Positions 6,196 through 10,713 of a stretch of DNA of 10,713 nucleotides are shown here, in pieces (within the stretch, counting starts at the first letter, position 1; each line of letters opens with the position of its first letter). Location of the stretch: positions 1-10,713 of the forward strand of contig DAITMB010000155.1 in NCBI GenBank assembly GCA_036835375.1, written 5' to 3'. Made by a program: the position numbers and the translations under genes. Below the pieces are notes generated by a model. The model ran no database searches. It was not told where the DNA came from and worked only from the letters and a program-made list of their open reading frames with translations. Source of the stretch: JANQTF01 sp036835375 (GTDB lineage: Bacteria > Bacteroidota > Bacteroidia > J057).

Positions 6196-7665
6196 ATGCC
6201 CACGCCCCAAGATCCATTGACACCGGTAGATCTCATCGAAGAGATCTATGAAGAGGAAGCTTTTCGAGACTCCTTTGCCACGGTTGACCACGAAGGAAAA
6301 CGAAATTGGATATTCGCAAAGCGGCCAAAAGGAAACTACTACCGCTGGAGATCCTTGCTCGCCTATGTAGTGATCGCCGTGCTTTTCATCGGTCCATTTT
6401 TGAAGTGGGAGGGTCATCCGATGTTTCTCCTCAACATCCTGGAGCGAAAATTCATCTTATTTGGCGTCACTTTTTGGCCGCAGGACTTCCACTTGTTTGT
6501 CTTGGCCATGATCACCTTTTTCATCTTCATTGTCCTGTTCACAGTGATTTTTGGACGAATATGGTGCGGATGGACCTGCCCGCAGACAGTGTTCATGGAA
6601 ATGGTATTTCGGCGAATCGAATATTGGATCGAAGGGGATGCGCCCGCCCAGCGACGACTCGCGAAACAAGCCTGGGACCTCGATAAAATCTTTAAAAAGG
6701 GAAGCAAATGGGCCATTTTCATGGTCATTTCCTTGATGATAGGCAACATCGTCATGGCCTACCTCGTGGGGGTGGATGAATTGTCAAAAATGGTCACAGA
6801 AGGCCCTGCCGAGCACTGGGGGAAATTTTCATTTACCCTCATTTTTTCCGGAATCTTCTTCTTTGTGTTCGCATGGTTTCGGGAACAAGCCTGCCTGGTT
6901 GTGTGTCCCTACGGGCGACTGCAAGGGGTGCTCCTTGGCAAAGATTCACTGGTGGTCACCTACGACTGGATCCGGGGAGAGCCGCGTGGTAAACTCAAGC
7001 GCAAACATTCATCGCCGAACGTAGGGGATGTGGCAGTAGAACCAGCAGTCAAACAGGGCGACTGCGTGGATTGCCATGCCTGTGTGGCCGTTTGCCCAAC
7101 CGGAATCGACATTCGCCACGGCACCCAGATGGAGTGCGTGAGCTGCACAGCTTGCATCGATGCGTGCAACGACATCATGGATAAGGTCGATAAGCCGCGC
7201 GGACTCATTCGACACGAGTCGCACAGCGGCATCGCCAATGGAACCCCTTTCAGATTCACTCCCCGAATCATCGCTTACTCTGCCCTTTTGGTGGCTATGT
7301 TGGGGTTGTTGACCTTTCTGTTGGCGACGAGGAGCGACATCGAGTTTGTACTGCTTCGTACACCCGGACTGCTTTTTCAGGAAAATCAGCCAGGGAAAAT
7401 CACCAACCTTTATCAGGTGGAGATCGTGAACAAAACCAATCAAGAATATCCGTTAGAATTTCGATTGAGCTCACACCCAGGCAAGCTTAGCTTGGCTGGA
7501 AATGTCATGACAGTCGCCCCCAGGGACTTAGCCAAGGGAATTCTCATAGCGGAGCTAGATAGAGGGACCCTGACCGGACGCCAAACCGATATCACCATCG
7601 AAATATGGTCGGGCGACTTGCTCCTCGATCAGTCGAGAGCGTCTTTCCTTGGACCCATCAAGTAG
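6196..7665 (+). CDS. ccoG: cbb3 oxidase accessory protein CcoG (FixG/RdxA), polyferredoxin-like
   Basis: CcoG is a membrane iron-sulfur protein. In Rhodobacter it reduces Cu(II) to Cu(I) for delivery to the CuB centre; the same role here is by homology. The product is 489 residues. Membrane helices lie at about 50-69, 96-122, 174-194, 211-228 and 357-378. Conserved Cys pairs sit near the membrane: WCGWTCPQ (Cys124, Cys128) and FREQACLVVCPYGR (Cys233, Cys237). Two [4Fe-4S] ferredoxin motifs follow, Cys290-293-296-300 and Cys314-317-320-324; the second lacks the usual proline after its last Cys (CNDI). After the last helix comes a beta-rich periplasmic domain of about 110 residues typical of FixG C-termini. 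The start lies 11 bases after the ccoP stop. All expected cysteines are present. Confidence 0.96.
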   Translation: MPTPQDPLTPVDLIEEIYEEEAFRDSFATVDHEGKRNWIFAKRPKGNYYRWRSLLAYVVIAVLFIGPFLKWEGHPMFLLNILERKFILFGVTFWPQDFHLFVLAMITFFIFIVLFTVIFGRIWCGWTCPQTVFMEMVFRRIEYWIEGDAPAQRRLAKQAWDLDKIFKKGSKWAIFMVISLMIGNIVMAYLVGVDELSKMVTEGPAEHWGKFSFTLIFSGIFFFVFAWFREQACLVVCPYGRLQGVLLGKDSLVVTYDWIRGEPRGKLKRKHSSPNVGDVAVEPAVKQGDCVDCHACVAVCPTGIDIRHGTQMECVSCTACIDACNDIMDKVDKPRGLIRHESHSGIANGTPFRFTPRIIAYSALLVAMLGLLTFLLATRSDIEFVLLRTPGLLFQENQPGKITNLYQVEIVNKTNQEYPLEFRLSSHPGKLSLAGNVMTVAPRDLAKGILIAELDRGTLTGRQTDITIEIWSGDLLLDQSRASFLGPIK

Positions 7666-7683
7666 GATATTGCTGCACCATCA

Positions 7684-7696
7684 CTTGATCATCAAG
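7684..7696. repeat. Perfect dyad between ccoG and ccoH
   Basis: CTTGAT-C-ATCAAG is a perfect 6-base inverted repeat around one base, in the 72-base ccoG-ccoH gap. The half-site TTGAT/ATCAA is the FNR half-site, but with a spacer of 1 instead of 4, so standard FNR binding is doubtful. It lies 48 bases before the ccoH start codon. It may be a regulator site or chance. Confidence 0.3.
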
Positions 7697-7724
7697 CAAT
7701 TTTATCAGACATATCACTTCCTTC

Positions 7725-7732
7725 TAATTTTG
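7725..7732 (+). promoter_or_regulatory. Candidate internal promoter -7 box before ccoH
   Basis: TAATTTTG matches TAnnTTTG exactly, and TTTA (7701-7704, one base off TTTG) lies 20 bases upstream. The predicted start falls at or beside the ccoH ATG at 7738, so a transcript would be leaderless or nearly so. Evidence is by sequence only. Confidence 0.25.
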
Positions 7733-7737
7733 ATCCT

Positions 7738-8172
7738 ATGAATTGGGCAACCAGAATTTTTATCCTGTACACGGGCTTCGTGGTCATGATGCTCCTCTTG
7801 GTGTTCGGCGCTGTCAAGCAAGAATTTCATCTGGTCACGGAAGATTATTATGCGGAGGAAATCAAGTATCAGGACAAAATCCACGCGATCTACAATGCGA
7901 ACAAGATGGCCACACCACTTCGCATGGAAACTTCCCTTCCCGAAAAGCTCCTGAGATTGACTTTTCCAGCCGATCAACCCACGCCGATGGGAGAGGTGCA
8001 CTTTTACAAGCCTGACAATGCACGGCAGGACCGAGCAGTGACGCTACAGGTGCTGGACCACCGCCAAGAGATTTCACTGGCGGGAATGGCCCGTGGGCGC
8101 TGGCTCACAAAGGTGAGTTGGGTGCACGGAGGCATCGCTTATTTTCAGCAGGATAGCTTATTTCTCCCTTGA
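7738..8172 (+). CDS. ccoH: cbb3 oxidase assembly protein CcoH (FixH)
   Basis: CcoH/FixH is a single-span membrane protein that binds and stabilises assembling cbb3 oxidase. The product is 144 residues. One membrane helix lies at about 6-24 (RIFILYTGFVVMMLLLVFG). Just after it comes the FixH hallmark LVTEDYYAEEIKYQ, and the remainder is a small beta-rich extracytoplasmic domain. Length and topology are typical of Bacteroidota FixH proteins. The ATG at 7738 is preferred because the next in-frame ATGs (Met17, Met18) would cut the membrane helix. It follows ccoG after 72 bases, longer than the other gaps in this part of the cluster, and that gap carries a perfect dyad and a promoter-like box, so it may also be transcribed separately. 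Confidence 0.88.
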   Translation: MNWATRIFILYTGFVVMMLLLVFGAVKQEFHLVTEDYYAEEIKYQDKIHAIYNANKMATPLRMETSLPEKLLRLTFPADQPTPMGEVHFYKPDNARQDRAVTLQVLDHRQEISLAGMARGRWLTKVSWVHGGIAYFQQDSLFLP

Positions 8173-8182
8173 TTATCAGCCG

Positions 8183-8213
8183 CACAAAGTACATAGCTCT
8201 TTGGCTATTTGTG
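8183..8213 (+). other. Bulged hairpin with an alternative pairing, before the SafE-like gene
   Basis: CACAA (8183-8187) pairs with TTGTG (8209-8213), and ATAGC (8193-8197) with GCTAT (8204-8208), leaving a 5-base bulge and a 6-base loop. CAAAG (8185-8189) could instead pair with CTTTG (8199-8203), excluding the first fold. No T-tract follows, so a terminator is unlikely. Confidence 0.3.
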
Positions 8214-8255
8214 TCTTGAAATTTCTGGTCCAAATTCTTTCTTTGATCATTGCAC

Positions 8256-8951
8256 ATGGTTCTCTGGACAGCACTCATCGCCGGAATGGTTGGCAGCCTG
8301 CACTGCCTGGGCATGTGTGGCCCCATTGCGATGGCGCTTCCCGGAAAGGGGCGGTCCTGGACAGCCATTTTGCCAGGAAGGCTGCTCTACAATGGAGGCC
8401 GTATCGCGACTTACGCCTTTTTGGGCTTATTGATGGGGGCATTCGGACGAGGCTTTAGCATCGCTGGCTGGCAGCAGGGCCTTTCCATCGGACTGGGTAG
8501 CTTACTGTTAGTGATGGCCCTCGCCCAAGTTCGCCTAACTTCTTCACTTCTGCGACTGAAACCCCTGGATCGCGCCCTTTTGTGGCTTCGCAGGCAGCTC
8601 GGGCGGCTGTTACGTCAAGACCAACCTCACGCGCTCTTCCAATTGGGCCTGCTCAACGGCTTTCTGCCCTGCGGATTCGTCTATTTGGCGCTCGCCGGAG
8701 CCTTGAGCACGGGCGGTATGTGGCCTGCCACGGCTTACATGGTACTTTTTGGCCTGGGCACTTTCCCCGTCATGCTGACCATGTCTTTGGCTGGCGGACT
8801 TCTCCGGCCTGCCTTAGGTAAAAAAATCCAACCCATTCTGACGGGATTTACCATCCTGTTTGCCATGCTCCTGATCGTCAGGGGATTGAATTTAGGTGTT
8901 CCATTCCTAAGCCCCACCATCGTGGCAGAGACGACCATCGAATGCCACTGA
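8256..8951 (+). CDS. SafE/COG2836-family membrane protein of cbb3 clusters
   Basis: This family (sulfite exporter TauE/SafE, COG2836) is often encoded beside cbb3 genes and is thought to help metal or thiol handling in oxidase maturation; the transported substrate is not established. The product is 231 residues with about six membrane helices and a positively charged loop at about 95-120. Two Cys motifs fit the family: SLHCLGMCGP (His16, Cys17, Cys21) in the first helix and NGFLPCG (Cys139) in the second half, similar to the CcdA/DsbD fold. The C-terminus ends Glu-Cys-His, which could bind metal. I prefer the ATG at 8256; a TTG at 8250 would add only two residues. The gene starts 83 bases after ccoH and is probably the last of the cluster. 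Confidence 0.83.
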   Translation: MVLWTALIAGMVGSLHCLGMCGPIAMALPGKGRSWTAILPGRLLYNGGRIATYAFLGLLMGAFGRGFSIAGWQQGLSIGLGSLLLVMALAQVRLTSSLLRLKPLDRALLWLRRQLGRLLRQDQPHALFQLGLLNGFLPCGFVYLALAGALSTGGMWPATAYMVLFGLGTFPVMLTMSLAGGLLRPALGKKIQPILTGFTILFAMLLIVRGLNLGVPFLSPTIVAETTIECH

Positions 8952-9033
8952 AGGGACCATCTGAACAGGAGCTCCTCAGACTCCATCATCAATCACCAGT
9001 CGAAAAATGAGGGAGAGGTTCAGCCATCGTACC

Positions 9034-9176
9034 TTCAGCACATGTAATGGAAGGGCCGATCATCATGCCCCATCCACCCCCACCGTAACGACTCTGGTTG
9101 CCCCAATGATAGGTCATGACAGTGTGCTGGCTTCCCTTACGTACTTTTTCTCTGCTACTTCCATTACATGCTTGAA
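9034..9176. repeat. Inverted repeat before the dehydratase gene
   Basis: CATGTAATGGAAG (9041-9053) and CTTCCATTACATG (9158-9170) are perfect 13-base inverted arms separated by 104 bases. Similarity continues outward with one indel: TTCAGCA on the left against the complement of CTTGAA on the right. The inner sequence GGCTTCCCTTAC (9129-9140) is a poorer third copy. No transposase and no target duplication are seen. It could be a small non-autonomous element remnant, a regulator site pair or an RNA stem. Confidence 0.45.
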
Positions 9177-9208
9177 ATGGGGAATGCACAAAATCGTAAG
9201 TCATTGGT

Positions 9209-10713
9209 ATGAAAAAACTTCGGAGTCAAGGCTGGTTTGGCAAACAAGGGAAAGACGGTTTCATTTACCGTGCTTGGATGAAGAACCAGGGCATTCCACA
9301 AGATGCCTTTGAGGGCAAGCCTGTGATCGGCATCTGCAACACGTGGTCGGAGCTGACTCCCTGCAATGCTCATTTTAGGGAACTGGCGGAATACGTGAAA
9401 CGCGGCGTGTGGGAAGCTGGAGGATTTCCTCTGGAGTTTCCCGTGATGTCGCTCGGAGAGACCCTCATTAAGCCTACCGCGATGCTCTATCGCAACCTCG
9501 CGAGCATGGATGCAGAGGAAAGCATTCGGGCAAATCCCATCGACGGCGTGGTGCTCATGGGCGGCTGCGACAAGACTACCCCCTCCATACTCATGGGCGC
9601 TTGCAGTGTAGATCTCCCCAGCATTGTGCTTTCGGGCGGTCCCATGCTCAACGGCCATTTCCGCGGGCGAACGATTGGGACGACGCATGTGTGGGAATTC
9701 AGCGAGGCGCAACGACAAGGCCACATGGACCAGCAAGCTCTCCTCGCCGCAGAGGCAGCTATGTGCCGCAGCCAGGGCCATTGCGCCGTGATGGGCACAG
9801 CCTCCACCATGGCCTGCATGGTAGAGTCCCTCGGGCTCACCCTTCCGGGAAACGCCGCGATCCCCGCCGCAGATTCTCGTCGCAAACTCTTGGCTCACCT
9901 CACCGGGCGGCGGATTGTGGAGATGGTGCGCGAAGACCTTTGCCTCTCTCAGGTGCTCACCCGGCAGGCCTTCGAAAACGCCATCATGGTCAACGCGGCC
10001 ATCGGCGGTTCCACGAACTTTGTCCTACATCTTCTGGCGATCGCGGGTCGAATAGGCGTGGAGCTATCGCTCGAAGACTTCGACCGATTCTCCGCCGGAA
10101 TCCCGCTGCTCGCCAACCTTCGCCCCTCGGGAGAATTCATGATGGAAGAATTCTACTATGCTGGAGGGCTTCCGGTGATCATGCGCGAACTCCTCGACCA
10201 ACTCCATGCGGATGTGCTCACGGTGACCGGGAAACCCCTTCGTGAGAATCTCCAAGGTGCCGAATGCTATGACCGCGAAGTGATTGCCTCCCTCGACCAA
10301 CCTTTCAAGCCAGAATCGGGCATTGCGGTGCTCAAAGGCAACCTGTGTGAAGAAGGCGTATTGCTAAAGCCTTCGGCGGCGACCCCTGCGCTCATGACAC
10401 ATCGCGGCAAGGCGCTGGTCTTTGTTGACATTGAAGACTACAAAGCCCGGATCGACGATCCCGACTTGGAGGTGGATGAAACGAGTATTTTGGTCCTACA
10501 GCATGTGGGACCCAAGGGGTATCCGGGCATGCCGGAAGTGGGCAACATGGGGTTGCCCCGCAAACTATTGGAGCGAGGGGTGACGGACATGGTGCGCATT
10601 TCAGATGGACGCATGAGCGGAACAGCCTTTGGTACCGTGCTACTACATGCTTCGCCGGAGGCAGCAGCTGGAGGCAATTTTGCTCTCGTGCGCACAGGCG
10701 ACCTCATTGAGGT
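9209..10713 (+). CDS. IlvD/Edd-family sugar-acid dehydratase, L-arabinonate dehydratase-like, 3' end beyond the window
   Basis: Enzymes of this family remove water from aldonic acids to give 2-keto-3-deoxy acids, using an iron-sulfur cluster and Mg2+ in the cytosol. I see 501 codons; the C-terminus is outside the window. The N-terminus KLRSQGWFGKQGKDGFIYRA and the motifs NTWSELTPCN, GGCDKTTPS, GGPMLNGHFRG, MGTASTM and GGSTNFVLHLL match the pentonate subgroup better than dihydroxy-acid dehydratase IlvD. Cluster ligands are Cys52, Cys120 and Cys192, with spacing close to the Rhizobium L-arabinonate dehydratase, which carries [2Fe-2S]. SDGRMSG is near the right edge. Substrate is uncertain: L-arabinonate, D-fuconate, D-xylonate or similar acids are possible. 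It is separated from the oxidase cluster by 257 bases and is probably its own transcription unit with genes to the right. Confidence 0.9.
   Translation, partial: MKKLRSQGWFGKQGKDGFIYRAWMKNQGIPQDAFEGKPVIGICNTWSELTPCNAHFRELAEYVKRGVWEAGGFPLEFPVMSLGETLIKPTAMLYRNLASMDAEESIRANPIDGVVLMGGCDKTTPSILMGACSVDLPSIVLSGGPMLNGHFRGRTIGTTHVWEFSEAQRQGHMDQQALLAAEAAMCRSQGHCAVMGTASTMACMVESLGLTLPGNAAIPAADSRRKLLAHLTGRRIVEMVREDLCLSQVLTRQAFENAIMVNAAIGGSTNFVLHLLAIAGRIGVELSLEDFDRFSAGIPLLANLRPSGEFMMEEFYYAGGLPVIMRELLDQLHADVLTVTGKPLRENLQGAECYDREVIASLDQPFKPESGIAVLKGNLCEEGVLLKPSAATPALMTHRGKALVFVDIEDYKARIDDPDLEVDETSILVLQHVGPKGYPGMPEVGNMGLPRKLLERGVTDMVRISDGRMSGTAFGTVLLHASPEAAAGGNFALVRTGDLIE

Noticed and set aside
8961..8979. 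Palindrome AGGAGCTCCT after the SafE-like gene as a terminator.
   Set aside because: The stem would be short with a tight loop and no T-tract follows, so termination cannot be supported.
9164..9898. A 244-codon minus-strand frame opposite the dehydratase.
   Set aside because: It is antisense to conserved dehydratase motifs and has no recognisable family features.
1..10713. CRISPR array, tRNA or rRNA gene, insertion sequence, phage or defence genes.
   Set aside because: No regularly spaced repeats, cloverleaf-like segment, transposase or integrase motif was found on either strand.

Overview
The window looks like a chromosomal segment of a member of the Bacteroidota. The main reasons are the cbb3 oxidase gene order, a fused CcoN-CcoO polypeptide, a CcoP with a single haem site, little sign of Shine-Dalgarno sequences, and TAnnTTTG-like promoter boxes. 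Base composition is balanced to slightly GC-rich by eye, which would fit a higher-GC lineage of the phylum. I cannot name a genus, and the assignment is inference.

Layout. Positions 1-2144 (minus strand) hold most of a class II, adenosylcobalamin-dependent ribonucleotide reductase (nrdJ) whose C-terminus lies outside the window. A 428-base non-coding divergent region follows (2145-2572). It carries a close inverted pair of DnaA-box matches near nrdJ and a candidate FNR-type promoter just before the next gene. Positions 2573-8951 (plus strand) are a near-complete cbb3 (high-affinity, copper-haem) terminal oxidase cluster: ccoS, fused ccoNO, ccoQ, ccoP, ccoG, ccoH and a SafE/COG2836-family membrane protein. 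A 257-base intergenic region with a 13-base perfect inverted repeat (104-base spacer) leads to a plus-strand IlvD/Edd-family sugar-acid dehydratase, most like L-arabinonate dehydratase, which runs off the right edge.

How it works together. CcoNO, CcoQ and CcoP form the proton-pumping oxidase that reduces O2 at low oxygen tension. CcoS, CcoG, CcoH and probably the SafE-like protein supply assembly and copper handling. The copper-exporting ATPase CcoI, often a neighbour, is not here. Next to an O2-independent ribonucleotide reductase, the region would suit a cell living at fluctuating or low oxygen, but the two units are divergently transcribed and co-regulation is not shown. The dehydratase is probably an unrelated pentose or uronate-type sugar catabolism gene.

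I see no mobile element, CRISPR array, RNA gene or clearly new protein system. The unexplained structure lies between genes: the DnaA-box pair, a long hairpin between ccoNO and ccoQ, the dyad before ccoH, and the inverted repeat at 9034-9176.
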